From NCBI GenBank assembly GCA_029213195.1, contig JARGNI010000044.1, positions 1-48,043 on the forward strand: a stretch of 48,043 bases of DNA, in the 5' to 3' direction. The stretch comes from Verrucomicrobiales bacterium. GTDB taxonomy: Bacteria > Verrucomicrobiota > Verrucomicrobiia > Verrucomicrobiales > DEV007. The notes beneath the pieces were generated by a model. That model saw only the letters and a program-made list of their open reading frames with translations, was not told the DNA's origin and ran no database searches. Below are positions 16,873 through 26,653 of this stretch, one piece after another. Every line of letters starts with the position of its first letter. The stretch's first letter is position 1. The translations under genes were made by a program, and so were the position numbers.

Positions 16873-19800
16873 TTATTCTGCACCCTGCTCCACCTTCCCC
16901 TCCACTTCCACCGGCAGCTTTTTCTTCTCCGGCTCCTCGACCGGTTCACCGCTCTCCTGCACCGGCACGACCTTGATCTCCACATTCACGGGCACGGCGC
17001 GCAAATCCGAGATGATCTTTTCCATCTTCGCCACGGCGTCATCCGCAAGGGTCGCAGGCTTGGCATTCTCTGCCGCCGCCTCGGCAATCACCGACTCGAT
17101 TCGCGATAGACCATCGCCAAACCCGGCCAGCGTCCCCACAACCCGGCTGACGGGATCGTTCTCGCCGGCCCCACCCATGAGGAGATTTCGTCCGAACCGT
17201 CGCTTGATCTCGGTCCAACGCTCCTCGTCCTCGGCGGACAGGGTGCCCTCCATTTCACGGAACTTGAGAAGGTTGGACTCGGCTCCGGTGGTCAGGGTCT
17301 GGGATTCGTTCTCGTAGTGATCGACGATGACTCCCTCGACCTCCGCATCGGTCATGACCGGGAGGATCTTCTCGGCGATCCGATTCATGTTCCGGTAGGA
17401 ACCCTGGAGACGGAAGGGAGGTTCGGTGCGGTAGGCATCCTCCATCGCCGCAGAGCGGATGTATTCGAGATTCACGCGAAGGATCGTGTCCCGGACCCGC
17501 ATCAGTTTTTTCATCACCGAAACCATCTCGTCGATCTCCTGGGGCGAGTAGTTGCCCTCGAAGTCGACGCCTTCGCTCGAACCGGTATCGGCGATCTGCA
17601 TGACCGCGTAGACATCGGACTGACTGCGACTCCCCAAACGACTCAGGACAGCATTCGAGGTGATCGAGTTCTCGATGTAGCTCGCTTCGAAATCGGAGCT
17701 GTGCTCCCCGATGATGTCACCGAGGTTGTAGGTATCGGCCCGGTTCGCGAGCATGTCGGGAATCTGGAATTTCCCTCCGCTCTCGGTGTAGGGGTTTCCT
17801 GCCATGACCACACAGACTTTCTTGCCACGCAGGTCGTAGGTCCTCGGCTTCCCGTTCCAGACCCCCTCAATCTTCCGCTGGGCGTCACAGAGCGAGATGA
17901 ACTTCTGGAGAAACTCGGGATGGGTGTGCTGAATGTCATCGAGATAGATCATGACATTATCCCCCATCTCGAAGGCGAGATTGAGTTTCTGGATCTCCTC
18001 GCGGGCACTTGCGTTGGGTGCCTCGGCCGGATCGAGGGAGGTCACGTCGTGCCCGAGGGCGGGACCGTTGATCTTCATGAAGGTGATGCCGAGACGGTTC
18101 GCGACATACTCCATCAAGGTCGTCTTTCCGTAGCCCGGAGGAGAAATCAGCAGGAGCATCCCCATGCGATCCGTCCGCGTATCGTCGCCCGCTGTTCCCA
18201 TCTGCTTGGCGAGATTGTCTCCGATGAGCGGCAGGTAGACGCGATCGAGGAGACGGTTTCGGACAAAGGCCGACATCACCTTGGGCTTGAACTCCTCGAG
18301 ACGCATCTCCTCGCGACGAGTCTCGATCAGGTCGACCTTGGTGTGCTGGTAGGCAAGAAACGCGGGAACGACATCGGTTTCGAAAGCTTCCAATCGGTTG
18401 GAGAACTCGACGAAGTCCACGGTGAGACAACCGGACTCGATGCGGGAATGTTGCCCCGCAAATCCTTCGAGATCCCGGAACGTCTCGACATGGAGTACGG
18501 CGCGTTTCTCATATTCTCCACAGACCTGCAACCAACTTGCCTCGAGTCGATCATGGGCCGAGAATTCGTCACCGATGACGGTGTCCATCCATTCGGAAAC
18601 GACCTCGAGCCCGTCGACGAAACGCTCTTCGAACCCTTTCATGAGTTCCTGGAAGGCCTTCTGGGTCCGTTTTCCGGTCAGCTCTCGCTGAAAATTTTCA
18701 AAGCACTCTCCCGCCCCTGGCGATACCACGGTCGGTTCACCGGCGAGGCATTGATCGATCCAATACCGGGCCGCTCGCTCCGGTGAAGCTTCCGCCCACC
18801 ATTCGGCACGGGACTGGTACTCTTCCCGGATCATCGCGAAAACATCCGCGACGCTCTCAACCAACCGAGTTCGTCGATCCGAAACATCGAACTTCCCGGA
18901 AAGAAGAGAGGCGGATTGGATTCGCTCTTCGATGCGGGATCTCCATTCGGGATCCGCGATCGCCCAGGCCAATCGGGCGAGAACTCGATCCGTGGCCGAG
19001 TAGCGGACCAGTCCAATCTGCGCATCGATCTCGATCAAAGCCTCCAGCAGGAGCAACGCATCTTCATCATGCACCCCTTTGGTGTAGCCCTCTTCGTAGC
19101 GATTGGACATGAAGGCCTGCAGGACATTACGACGTTCCTCCGGAGTCGTCTCAGCCCACTGGGATCGGACTTCTTCGTGATCCGGCGAACGAAGAAACTT
19201 CCAGGCGAGAAATTCAGCGCGATAGACCTGAGGATTCTCCGAAACCACGGACATCTCGGCCACTTCACCCGCGTTCAGGAGGATCTCGTCGGTCACTTCC
19301 TCGAAATACTCGGTACCCGACAGGTGGAAAGCGGGACTCGGCTTGGCGCCCCCCCAATCATGAGGCACGATCGACAGCTCCAGTTCCTGCTGGTTGACGG
19401 AAAACTGCTTGGCTCCCAGGCGAATGACATTGGTACCATCGACAAAAAGCTCCTTGCGATCCTTGAGCTGGCGCACCGCGTCATCTCTGAGGGTCTTGAG
19501 TCGGGTGCGCACATCATCGGCCTTGACCGAGTCACCCAACTCGGTCAGTTCGTCGATGATATCGCGAACCTTCTCGACCATGAGATCCCCGGCGAGATAG
19601 CCATTGATCTCGGAAATCTCTTCGAGCTGAGCAACCCGATGCTGGATCGTGGTCAGGATTCGTCCGGCCGATCGATGCAGGGTCGAGGAGCGCTGATTCC
19701 GTTTCTCGAGAAGCTGCAGCTTCCTCGATTCAAAGGCATTGTAGATCTCGTCTCGCTTCTCGACGATCTGGGCGACATAGTCGTCGAACTCGGCAAATTT

Positions 19801-21987
19801 CCCCTCCAACTCCTCGAGCTGGATCATCGTCCGCGAGAGATAGTCGTCGCACTTGTCGGGGGTGTCGCAGAGATCGAGGAAATTGACGACGGACTGACTC
19901 AAGAGCTGGAGCTGAGCTCCGAACTGCGCCTCGCCCTCCTGCTTCGCGAGCTCGAGCCGGCGGTTCTTGAGAACGGCACGGACGTTGTTGAGCTTCGAAT
20001 AGATCGCCGAGATATCATCGATGATCTTGGTCGTCTCGGTCGCATCTTCGATCCTGAGATTGCCGACAATATCGATGAGCATCTCGAGTTCGCCACCAGC
20101 TCGATCGAGTTCCTCTCGGACCTCTTCGGCTTCCAGGACCTTGGTCACGTTCTCAACTTCGGCACTCTGCTCCTCGATCCGATCGCGGTAGGGCTGCAGG
20201 GCTTTTTCCCCGAGGAGAAAGTCGACACAGTCCGCGGAAACCCGTTCCGTCGTGTCCACGATGTCAGTCTCGAGTTCCTCGATGCGCGCCTCGTCGTGGT
20301 AGCGCAGATCCCGCAAAGCGATGACCTCTCCCCGGACCGTCCGCAACTGTCCCAGGCTCTCGACAAACCCGAAAATATCATCGGGACGGAGTCCGCGGGC
20401 TCGTCGCGTCATCTCGGTGGCGCGATCGCCCACCTCCTTCATCTGCCGTCGGGTCGACTCGCGGAGTTGGGAAACTTTCTCGAACTCGGAAATCGCGGAG
20501 TCCGCTGCGCCCTTGATCTCGACGAGGGCCGTCCTCAGGTCCTGCGCCTCGTCGTCTCCGGCCCAGAAATAGGTATCAATGATGTCCCCGGTTTTCCCGG
20601 CCACGTCGTGGTAGAGCCCTTCGTAGCTGTCGTCCTTCTGCAGGAGATTCAGCACCTCGTAGCACTCCGCCATGCAGCGGACGACATCGGCGTTTCCGAC
20701 CTTGAAAAGAAAACTGTCCTGGTGCTCTCCCGTCGTCCGCAACTCCGCCGAGAACGGAGTCTGCCAGATCTGGAGGGCATGATGTTTCTGAGCGTCATCT
20801 CCATCCCGGAAGTAGACGAGTTCACCATCATCGAAGAGCGTATGTCCGTTGCAGACGATGGGCGTCTCGACACTCTGGGTGATGAGATTGTAGGGCATCA
20901 AGATGTAGTGCCCCGACAGCCGATTGTAGAAAGCGTAGAGAAAGTCCTCCCCATTGGGAGACGCGACGCGTCGCTCGAAGAGCATGTCGCTGAGTTCATT
21001 CTGAAACCGCTTCGTCTCCCCAGTCTGCAAGTAGTATCCGTCCGAGAAAATGATCCCGTGATCCTCGGGCAGGAGGACACAGGAGTTCGCGATCGAATCG
21101 ATCCGGGTGACCGTCTTCGTCTTTTCGTTGTAGACGAGATGGCGGTAGTCCTTCTCCTGGTAGGGCAGGATGCGGAGAAGAATCAGGCTTCCGACCACCG
21201 CGTAGTGGATCTCGGCATCGTCGAGCGTCTGGTCCTCGTTGGTGACGGACTCCTCGTAGATCCCCTCGCCCGACTCGGTGTTGTCCTCGATCTTGACGGT
21301 GAGATCGCCTCCGACGGTTTCGACAAAGAGACGATCCTCGATCGAGACATGAGGGTGCAAGCCCTCGCGATACATCCCCCGATGAGCCCTCGTCCACTCG
21401 AAGTCACGCTGGGGCGGAAACTGGTATTCGTGATCGAATCGATTCCCGATATACCGCATCTCCCCATTCCCGAGGAGGAGCCACTTGAAACACTTGATAT
21501 CCTCCACCGCCTTTCCCACGCGAAAGGCCATGTAGAGATTCGGACCGATGACGAGGAACTTCGCGAAGACGGTCTCGCGGTAGTATTTGTAGAGGTAGGC
21601 GAAGTCCTCCTGGAACTCTGGATTGTCGAGAGGGCTGGTCTCGGTCTTGGCAAAATGGTGTTCTCCGTTGTCGTAGTGATAGCATCCGAAGACGTCGGCG
21701 ACATCGGTGATCGCCTTGAGCCCCATCTGGACATTGTATCCAAAGAGCAGCTTGTTCCCCCCGATGGAAACGATATCCCGAGCGACACAATTGTACTCGG
21801 TCGAGATTCGCTCCGTCGCAACGAGACTTGGCTCCACCGCCCCAAAGACGGTCTGTCGAGCGCCGTTGAGCTTGGAGAGTCGGGCTCGAAGATCGTCGCC
21901 GTGCTTCTGGAGCCGGCGACGCAGGACCTCGTAGGTTCCTCCCTCGAGTTGCTCGGGAGCTTCCGCCCCTGGGGTTTCCTCAGACAT
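16873..21987 (-). CDS. Giant coiled-coil AAA+ ATPase ('DNA repair ATPase' type) of a flotillin operon
   Basis: The 1704-residue protein has three visible regions. Residues about 50-440 are rich in beta strands and of unknown fold. Residues about 490-850 are long charged helices, probably coiled coil. Residues about 1255-1480 are an AAA+ domain with Walker A PPGYGKTT (K1288), Walker B MIYLDDIQ (acidic pair about 1350-1351) and a sensor-1-like MAGNPYTES. The tail is rich in Pro, Glu and Lys. No membrane segment was seen. Similar proteins are annotated as DNA repair ATPase, but as far as I know without proof of such a function. The gene starts 19 bp after the flotillin gene and is last of a three-gene operon. 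It may be a large remodelling ATPase working with the membrane scaffold. The role is unknown. Confidence 0.85.
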   Translation of the reverse strand: MSEETPGAEAPEQLEGGTYEVLRRRLQKHGDDLRARLSKLNGARQTVFGAVEPSLVATERISTEYNCVARDIVSIGGNKLLFGYNVQMGLKAITDVADVFGCYHYDNGEHHFAKTETSPLDNPEFQEDFAYLYKYYRETVFAKFLVIGPNLYMAFRVGKAVEDIKCFKWLLLGNGEMRYIGNRFDHEYQFPPQRDFEWTRAHRGMYREGLHPHVSIEDRLFVETVGGDLTVKIEDNTESGEGIYEESVTNEDQTLDDAEIHYAVVGSLILLRILPYQEKDYRHLVYNEKTKTVTRIDSIANSCVLLPEDHGIIFSDGYYLQTGETKRFQNELSDMLFERRVASPNGEDFLYAFYNRLSGHYILMPYNLITQSVETPIVCNGHTLFDDGELVYFRDGDDAQKHHALQIWQTPFSAELRTTGEHQDSFLFKVGNADVVRCMAECYEVLNLLQKDDSYEGLYHDVAGKTGDIIDTYFWAGDDEAQDLRTALVEIKGAADSAISEFEKVSQLRESTRRQMKEVGDRATEMTRRARGLRPDDIFGFVESLGQLRTVRGEVIALRDLRYHDEARIEELETDIVDTTERVSADCVDFLLGEKALQPYRDRIEEQSAEVENVTKVLEAEEVREELDRAGGELEMLIDIVGNLRIEDATETTKIIDDISAIYSKLNNVRAVLKNRRLELAKQEGEAQFGAQLQLLSQSVVNFLDLCDTPDKCDDYLSRTMIQLEELEGKFAEFDDYVAQIVEKRDEIYNAFESRKLQLLEKRNQRSSTLHRSAGRILTTIQHRVAQLEEISEINGYLAGDLMVEKVRDIIDELTELGDSVKADDVRTRLKTLRDDAVRQLKDRKELFVDGTNVIRLGAKQFSVNQQELELSIVPHDWGGAKPSPAFHLSGTEYFEEVTDEILLNAGEVAEMSVVSENPQVYRAEFLAWKFLRSPDHEEVRSQWAETTPEERRNVLQAFMSNRYEEGYTKGVHDEDALLLLEALIEIDAQIGLVRYSATDRVLARLAWAIADPEWRSRIEERIQSASLLSGKFDVSDRRTRLVESVADVFAMIREEYQSRAEWWAEASPERAARYWIDQCLAGEPTVVSPGAGECFENFQRELTGKRTQKAFQELMKGFEERFVDGLEVVSEWMDTVIGDEFSAHDRLEASWLQVCGEYEKRAVLHVETFRDLEGFAGQHSRIESGCLTVDFVEFSNRLEAFETDVVPAFLAYQHTKVDLIETRREEMRLEEFKPKVMSAFVRNRLLDRVYLPLIGDNLAKQMGTAGDDTRTDRMGMLLLISPPGYGKTTLMEYVANRLGITFMKINGPALGHDVTSLDPAEAPNASAREEIQKLNLAFEMGDNVMIYLDDIQHTHPEFLQKFISLCDAQRKIEGVWNGKPRTYDLRGKKVCVVMAGNPYTESGGKFQIPDMLANRADTYNLGDIIGEHSSDFEASYIENSITSNAVLSRLGSRSQSDVYAVMQIADTGSSEGVDFEGNYSPQEIDEMVSVMKKLMRVRDTILRVNLEYIRSAAMEDAYRTEPPFRLQGSYRNMNRIAEKILPVMTDAEVEGVIVDHYENESQTLTTGAESNLLKFREMEGTLSAEDEERWTEIKRRFGRNLLMGGAGENDPVSRVVGTLAGFGDGLSRIESVIAEAAAENAKPATLADDAVAKMEKIISDLRAVPVNVEIKVVPVQESGEPVEEPEKKKLPVEVEGKVEQGAE

Positions 21988-22006
21988 CAGGTGGAGTCAG
22001 GTCGGA

Positions 22007-24037
22007 TCAGGAAAGCTTCTTGATGATTTTTCCGGCATTCTCATCAGCAATCCCGAATCGCATCGCCGCTCCGAGGAGCCCTGCGATCCGATCTTTCACC
22101 GCTCCATCCTCCGCCTCGCTGCCGAGACGGGTCAGGAGAGCTGCGACCGAAAGATTCTTGAGATCCTCGGTGGAGACTCCAAAATCCTTCACCCATTCTC
22201 CAAGCTGCGATTTGAAATACTCGGGATCCCCGTTGAAGAAAGTCTCCTTCACATCGGTAAGCGTGGTGCTGTTGTCGACCAGTCGATCGACCGACTTGCC
22301 CTGGGTGATCGCCTGGGTGATCCGATCGAAGAATTCGGTCTCGCCTCCGACGATGTCGATCTTGGCGCTCTTGAGAGCCTCGGAAAGAATCTCGGAATGC
22401 TTCGCGGCAATCGCGCGGCGCACATCGATCTCGGCCAGTTCGACCGCCTTGTCCTTCTCGAGTTCGAGCTTAAACTCCTCGTGATCCTGGCCGGCCTCGT
22501 TGAATTTCTTCATCGCATCGGCCTTGGCATTGATGCCGGCAGCTTCCGCGTTCGCTTTCGCTTCGACAACCTGCGCTTCACCAAGTCCCGGTGCGGATGT
22601 CTCGGCCGTGACTCCTTCGGCGAGAGTCTTCTTCGCAATTGCAAGCTTCTCGGAAGCTGCCTGCTCGGCCTCCGCGGAAATCACGACTTCCTCTGCCTTG
22701 AGCTCGGCCGCCTGCTTCTCTGATTCCGCCAGCCTGACGACTTCATAAAGCGCCTGGTCGGCCTTGAGCTCGGCCGCTTGTTTCGCCGCCTCCGCTTCCT
22801 TGATCTTGCGGATCAATTCTTCTTCCGCATCCTTCTCGGCCAGCGTCACCGCAACCTGCTTCTCACGATCCGCTCCGGCAAAAGCCTCGGTATCGAGAAT
22901 CTTCTGCTGCTCTTCGACCACGCTCTTCTCGACCGTGACCCGCTCGCGGATGACATCCTGAATATTCTTCTTCTCGACCTCTACGGTTTTCTCTTTCTCA
23001 ATTTCCTTGAGAGTCGTGATCCGCTCCCGCTCGATGGACTCGAGTTCCTGGTCGCGCTTGACCCGCTCCAGCTCGACCGCATCGGTTCGCTCCTTGTTAC
23101 GAAGGGCGACGAGAACTTCCCGCTCCTTGTTCTCGGTCGCGATCTCGACTTCTTCCTCGGTTGTAATCCGGGCGCGCTCGGATTTCAGGAGTTCCTCCTG
23201 CTGAATTTTCATGGCCTCGGCTTCTTCACGAGCCTGGACCGAGAGAACTTCGCGCTCTTGCTTGGCTTCCGCTTCTTTCTGCTGACGCTCCAGTTCGAGA
23301 ATCGCTTCGCGGGCTTCGACATCCTGCTGCTTGATGACCTTCTCCTTGTCGCGAAGGATCGAGTTGGAGAGCTTCGCCTGTTCGGCGGTCAGATCGGTGA
23401 TCTTCTTGATACCCTCGGCGTCAAGAATGTTATCCGGATCGAGATTCGTCACCGGAGTCTGCTCCAGGTAATCGATCGCACAGTCATCGAGGACGAATCC
23501 GTTCAGGTCGGTTCCGATCACCTTGATGATCTCATCGCGGAAGGTATCCCGCTCCTGGTAAAGCTCGGTGAAGTCGAATCGTTTACCCACGGTCTTGAGA
23601 GCCTCGGAAAACTTCGCATCGAAGAGAATCCGGATTTCGGTCTCGCTCGAAGCCCGCGCACAACCGATCGATTCGGCCACTTTCAGCACGTCCTGTCCCT
23701 TGTTGTTGACCCGCACGAAGAAGGCCACCTCGATATCCGCCCGAATATTGTCCTTACAGATCAACCCATTGTCCGCGGTCCGCTTGATCTCGATCCGCTT
23801 GATCGAAATATCCATCTCCTCGACACGATGGAGAATCGGATACACCATAACCTTGTCGAAGGCGACCCGGGTCCCCCCGATACCGGTCACGACGAGGGCC
23901 GTTCCCTTCTTCACTTTCTTCAAGAAGCTGGCGAGAAAGATTCCGGAGGCGAGGATGAGCGCAAAGATGGCTCCTACGACGATGGCGATCACTTCGCCGG
24001 CAAATGCGATAAAAAATAAGGGTGGTTCTGGTATCAT
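22007..24037 (-). CDS. Flotillin / SPFH-domain membrane scaffold protein (YqiK-like)
   Basis: The 676-residue protein begins with a hydrophobic segment (about residues 8-38) and an SPFH/band-7 domain (about 45-230, containing GTALVVTGIGGTRVAFDKV and IRADIEVAFFVRVN). Next comes a very long Glu/Lys/Ala coiled coil (about 230-540), then a C-terminal globular part. This is the flotillin layout: the protein oligomerises at the membrane and organises microdomains. It lies between a YqiJ-like gene (31-bp gap) and the AAA+ ATPase gene (19-bp gap). The yqiJ-yqiK gene order is known from E. coli; the giant ATPase is an addition. No Shine-Dalgarno sequence is seen before the ATG. Confidence 0.92.
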   Translation of the reverse strand: MIPEPPLFFIAFAGEVIAIVVGAIFALILASGIFLASFLKKVKKGTALVVTGIGGTRVAFDKVMVYPILHRVEEMDISIKRIEIKRTADNGLICKDNIRADIEVAFFVRVNNKGQDVLKVAESIGCARASSETEIRILFDAKFSEALKTVGKRFDFTELYQERDTFRDEIIKVIGTDLNGFVLDDCAIDYLEQTPVTNLDPDNILDAEGIKKITDLTAEQAKLSNSILRDKEKVIKQQDVEAREAILELERQQKEAEAKQEREVLSVQAREEAEAMKIQQEELLKSERARITTEEEVEIATENKEREVLVALRNKERTDAVELERVKRDQELESIERERITTLKEIEKEKTVEVEKKNIQDVIRERVTVEKSVVEEQQKILDTEAFAGADREKQVAVTLAEKDAEEELIRKIKEAEAAKQAAELKADQALYEVVRLAESEKQAAELKAEEVVISAEAEQAASEKLAIAKKTLAEGVTAETSAPGLGEAQVVEAKANAEAAGINAKADAMKKFNEAGQDHEEFKLELEKDKAVELAEIDVRRAIAAKHSEILSEALKSAKIDIVGGETEFFDRITQAITQGKSVDRLVDNSTTLTDVKETFFNGDPEYFKSQLGEWVKDFGVSTEDLKNLSVAALLTRLGSEAEDGAVKDRIAGLLGAAMRFGIADENAGKIIKKLS

Positions 24038-24068
24038 TTAAGTATGCTGGTTTTGGGTCTGGTTGAGT

Positions 24069-24791
24069 TTACTGGTTGAGAGCGCGAACGATATAGGTAT
24101 CGGATTCGTCATCCTTGGAAACCACTAGAATCGGATCTCCTTTTTGTAAGGGTGCCTCATGGGCAGAAATGCGTGCCCGGAGGACGAGAGTGCGACCAGA
24201 GGTCTCCACCTCGACTTGTCCAAACTCGGTGTCGATCTTCCCCGAGCGAACGAAACCGCTCGAACCGATGACGGTCACCGCTTCCTCCGAAACACGAAGC
24301 ATCTTCATGAGGGGGCGCATCGGAATCACGAGAAGTCGTGTCAGGACGAAAGAACCGATCACAACCGGAATCAAGAGAAGCGAGGCTTGCCCAGTCTCGA
24401 ACCCGGGATTGAAATAGTGATTCAGGAGAACATTCGAGGCCCAGAGAAGGAGTGAGAAAAGGGAAATCACGAACATCAGGGGGGCATCGGAGACACCGAC
24501 AATGTGAAGCACGGTCTGGGAAAAACCTCCGGAAGTACTTCCCGATCCATCGTCGGACCCTGCTCCCTCGCCAGCTACGTCAATCTCGCCGGCACCGGCA
24601 TCCACATCGAGATCCAGATCCACATCGAGATCCGGTCCCGCATCGAGTCCTTCCACTGCATTGGCACCATTGGCTCCATCGAGATCGACCAGCCCGAGGA
24701 GTCCGATCACCCAGTAGAGGGCGACACATCCCAAGAGGATGGTAAAGGGCAAATTGACGGGTAGTAGGGATTCCTGAAACAACTCAAGCAT
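24069..24791 (-). CDS. YqiJ/NfeD-like membrane protein with C-terminal OB-type domain
   Basis: The 240-residue product has a membrane segment near residues 10-35 and an Asp/Gly-rich acidic linker (DLDVDLDLDVDAGAG). Two more membrane segments follow (MFVISLFSLLLWASNVLL and LLLIPVVIGSFVLTRLLV), then a C-terminal beta-rich domain of about 70 residues (GSSGFVRSGKIDTEFGQVEV onward) like the OB fold of NfeD/YqiJ partners of flotillins. It is the first gene of the flotillin-ATPase operon and probably anchors or modulates the flotillin assembly. The start at 24791 is chosen because it leads directly into the first helix; a longer frame begins at 24854. The acidic linker is unusually regular. Confidence 0.83.
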   Translation of the reverse strand: MLELFQESLLPVNLPFTILLGCVALYWVIGLLGLVDLDGANGANAVEGLDAGPDLDVDLDLDVDAGAGEIDVAGEGAGSDDGSGSTSGGFSQTVLHIVGVSDAPLMFVISLFSLLLWASNVLLNHYFNPGFETGQASLLLIPVVIGSFVLTRLLVIPMRPLMKMLRVSEEAVTVIGSSGFVRSGKIDTEFGQVEVETSGRTLVLRARISAHEAPLQKGDPILVVSKDDESDTYIVRALNQ

Positions 24792-24864
24792 AGCGGTTGA
24801 CCTATTCACGGCGAGCATGCTGGGAGCGAGGCCCAACAGACAAGCCGAAAACATCTATTTCGTA

Positions 24865-24934
24865 CTTCCGTAAGGTTCGAAAACGTTTCGGAAGGACAGT
24901 CGGAGAATAGGCGGAAATCTTCGACCCGCCGACT
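24865..24934. promoter_or_regulatory. Inverted repeats between the flotillin operon and the HTH gene
   Basis: The 225-bp divergent intergenic region (24792-25016) contains two nested dyads. CTTCCG (24865-24870) pairs with CGGAAG (24889-24894) around CGAAA/TTTCG. AGTCGG (24898-24903) pairs with CCGACT (24929-24934), with GGCGG/CCGCC inside. Such dyads fit operator sites for the adjacent HTH protein, but no binding evidence can be read from sequence. Confidence 0.4.
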
Positions 24935-25016
24935 ACAATAGATCGGTTCTTTTGTAACGTAGCCCGATCACTCCCTGCTTGTCTTTCCCTCCTCCATCAT
25001 CCAAGGTGTCAGCCGT

Positions 25017-25496
25017 ATGGAGTCGCACGAAGTTCTGAAGAAGGCGTTCGAGAGCGCCAACACGAGCCCGAAGGAAATCGCTTCCGAGCTCGGGGTGTCC
25101 CTTTCGCTGGTCTACAAGTGGGCTCAACCCAACTCGGAGACGGGTTCTGGCAGCCGCAATCCCCTCGACCGGGTCGAGGCCCTTCTCGAACTGACTCGCG
25201 AGCCCGAGATCGCCGAATGGCTTTGCCAGAAAGCGGGCGGCTACTTTGTCAGGAACCCGAAGAGCAGCTGCGAACAGGGCTACGAAGTCGTTCCCGCAAC
25301 GCACACCATCGTGCAGCAGTTTGCCGGTCTTCTCGACGTGGTCTCCAAGGCTGCCCAGGACAACAACATCGATCCGCATGAGTCCGCCGAGATCCGTATC
25401 GTCTGGGACCGGCTCAAGGCCTACTGCGAAGGATTCGTTCGCTGCTGCGAGGAAGGCGATTTCGAACAGATCCAGAAAGATCTCCGCGTGGAGTAG
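25017..25496 (+). CDS. Small helix-turn-helix protein, phage CII-like regulator family
   Basis: The 159-residue protein has an N-terminal helix-turn-helix (about residues 15-38, PKEIASELGVSLSLVYKWA). A C-terminal helical half contains a conserved-looking Cys/aromatic stretch (WLCQKAGGYFV, YCEGFVRCCEE). It resembles proteins annotated as phage regulatory protein CII, which are widespread as chromosomal genes in PVC bacteria. It is transcribed away from the flotillin operon, and the shared intergenic region has several dyads. Control of that operon is a reasonable guess. A weak Shine-Dalgarno (AAGGTG) precedes the ATG. It ends 14 bp before alr and could be co-transcribed with it. Confidence 0.7.
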   Translation: MESHEVLKKAFESANTSPKEIASELGVSLSLVYKWAQPNSETGSGSRNPLDRVEALLELTREPEIAEWLCQKAGGYFVRNPKSSCEQGYEVVPATHTIVQQFAGLLDVVSKAAQDNNIDPHESAEIRIVWDRLKAYCEGFVRCCEEGDFEQIQKDLRVE

Positions 25497-25510
25497 CGTA
25501 TTCCGCGTGA

Positions 25511-26653
25511 ATGACCCTCCTCTCTCCTGACCAAAGCACACTTCGGTGCTGGGCCGAGATCGACCTCAGTGCGATCCGTCACAACGCGCGCGTCTGCCAG
25601 GCATTGCTCGGAGACCGAGCCGAGCTCATGGCCATCGTCAAGGCGGACGCCTATGGCCACGGATTGGAAAGAGTGGCCACCGCCCTCGCCAACGAAGTCG
25701 AATGGTTCGGAGTCGCCAATGTTCGGGAAGCACTGCGGGCGAGAACCGCAGCCGGCACCGAGATTCCCGTCCTCATCCTGAGCCCCGCCATTTCCGAAGA
25801 GATTCCCCTCATCGTCGAGGGCCGATTCTCCGCCTCGGTTTCCACGCTGGCCGAGGTCGAAGCGTTCTCCGAAGAAGCGAAGTCACGCGGCCTCGTCGCG
25901 AAGATCCACGCGGTGGCAGACACGGGAATGGGAAGAATGGGGGCTCGCCCCGATGAATTCGGAAATCTCGTCCGGGCCATTCTCGCCTCTCCCCACTGCG
26001 AACTCGAAGGCGTCGAAACCCATTTTCCCTCCGCGGATGAAGACGAAGCCTTCACGAAGGATCAGATCGAGACCTTTCGGTCCTTGCTCGATTCGCTCGA
26101 TCTCCCCGATTCCTGTCGCGTCCATCTCGGAAACAGTGCCGGTCTCCTTGCCTTCCAGGACCAGACTCCCTTCGCCAACCTCGCCCGTCCGGGACTCGCT
26201 CTCTACGGGATCTCTCCTTTCTCGGAGACGCCCCACGATCTCCGACCCGCGCTGCAACTGAAGACTCGGATCACCCTCGTGAGAGACGTTCCGGAGGGCA
26301 CCAGTATCAGCTATGGCAGGACCTTCATTTCCGAACGCCCAATGCGGTTAGCGACCCTTGGGGTCGGCTACGGCGACGGCTACCCTCGCGCCCTCTCCGG
26401 GCGGAACGCTCATGTCCTCATCGGCGGCCATCGCTGCCCCCTTCTCGGACGCGTGACGATGGATCAGATCGTGGTCGACATTTCCGCGCTTCCCGAAAAT
26501 CCGGCGATCGGAGAAGAAGCCATCCTCATCGGGCGGCAGGGCGAAGAAGAAATCACCGCCGACGAAACCGCGATGAAGGCAGGAACCATCCCATGGGAAG
26601 TCCTGACCGGGATCACCAGCCGCGTCGAGCGGGTCTATCGGCATTCAGGCTGA
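25511..26653 (+). CDS. alr: Alanine racemase
   Basis: The 380-residue PLP enzyme interconverts L- and D-alanine for peptidoglycan synthesis. The PLP-binding lysine is K44 in AIVKADAYGHG, and the catalytic tyrosine is about Y268 in ISYGRTF. GVGYGDGYPR and LLGRVTMDQ complete the family signature. Length is typical and no domain is missing. The ATG at 25511 has no Shine-Dalgarno sequence. Its 3' end overlaps recF on the opposite strand by 9 bp, so each gene's stop lies inside the other gene. Confidence 0.97.
   Translation: MTLLSPDQSTLRCWAEIDLSAIRHNARVCQALLGDRAELMAIVKADAYGHGLERVATALANEVEWFGVANVREALRARTAAGTEIPVLILSPAISEEIPLIVEGRFSASVSTLAEVEAFSEEAKSRGLVAKIHAVADTGMGRMGARPDEFGNLVRAILASPHCELEGVETHFPSADEDEAFTKDQIETFRSLLDSLDLPDSCRVHLGNSAGLLAFQDQTPFANLARPGLALYGISPFSETPHDLRPALQLKTRITLVRDVPEGTSISYGRTFISERPMRLATLGVGYGDGYPRALSGRNAHVLIGGHRCPLLGRVTMDQIVVDISALPENPAIGEEAILIGRQGEEEITADETAMKAGTIPWEVLTGITSRVERVYRHSG

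Noticed and set aside
16790-16875. A possible terminator after the AAA+ ATPase gene.
   Set aside because: Several short T-runs occur, but no convincing stem precedes them on the minus strand.
18916-22023. A 1035-codon open frame on the plus strand.
   Set aside because: It lies wholly antisense to the AAA+ ATPase gene, has no recognisable motif, and such frames are expected opposite GC-rich genes. The minus strand has clear Walker motifs.
22778-24019. A 413-codon open frame on the plus strand.
   Set aside because: It is antisense to the flotillin coiled coil; its Leu/Asp-rich sequence is the mirror of Glu/Lys codons.
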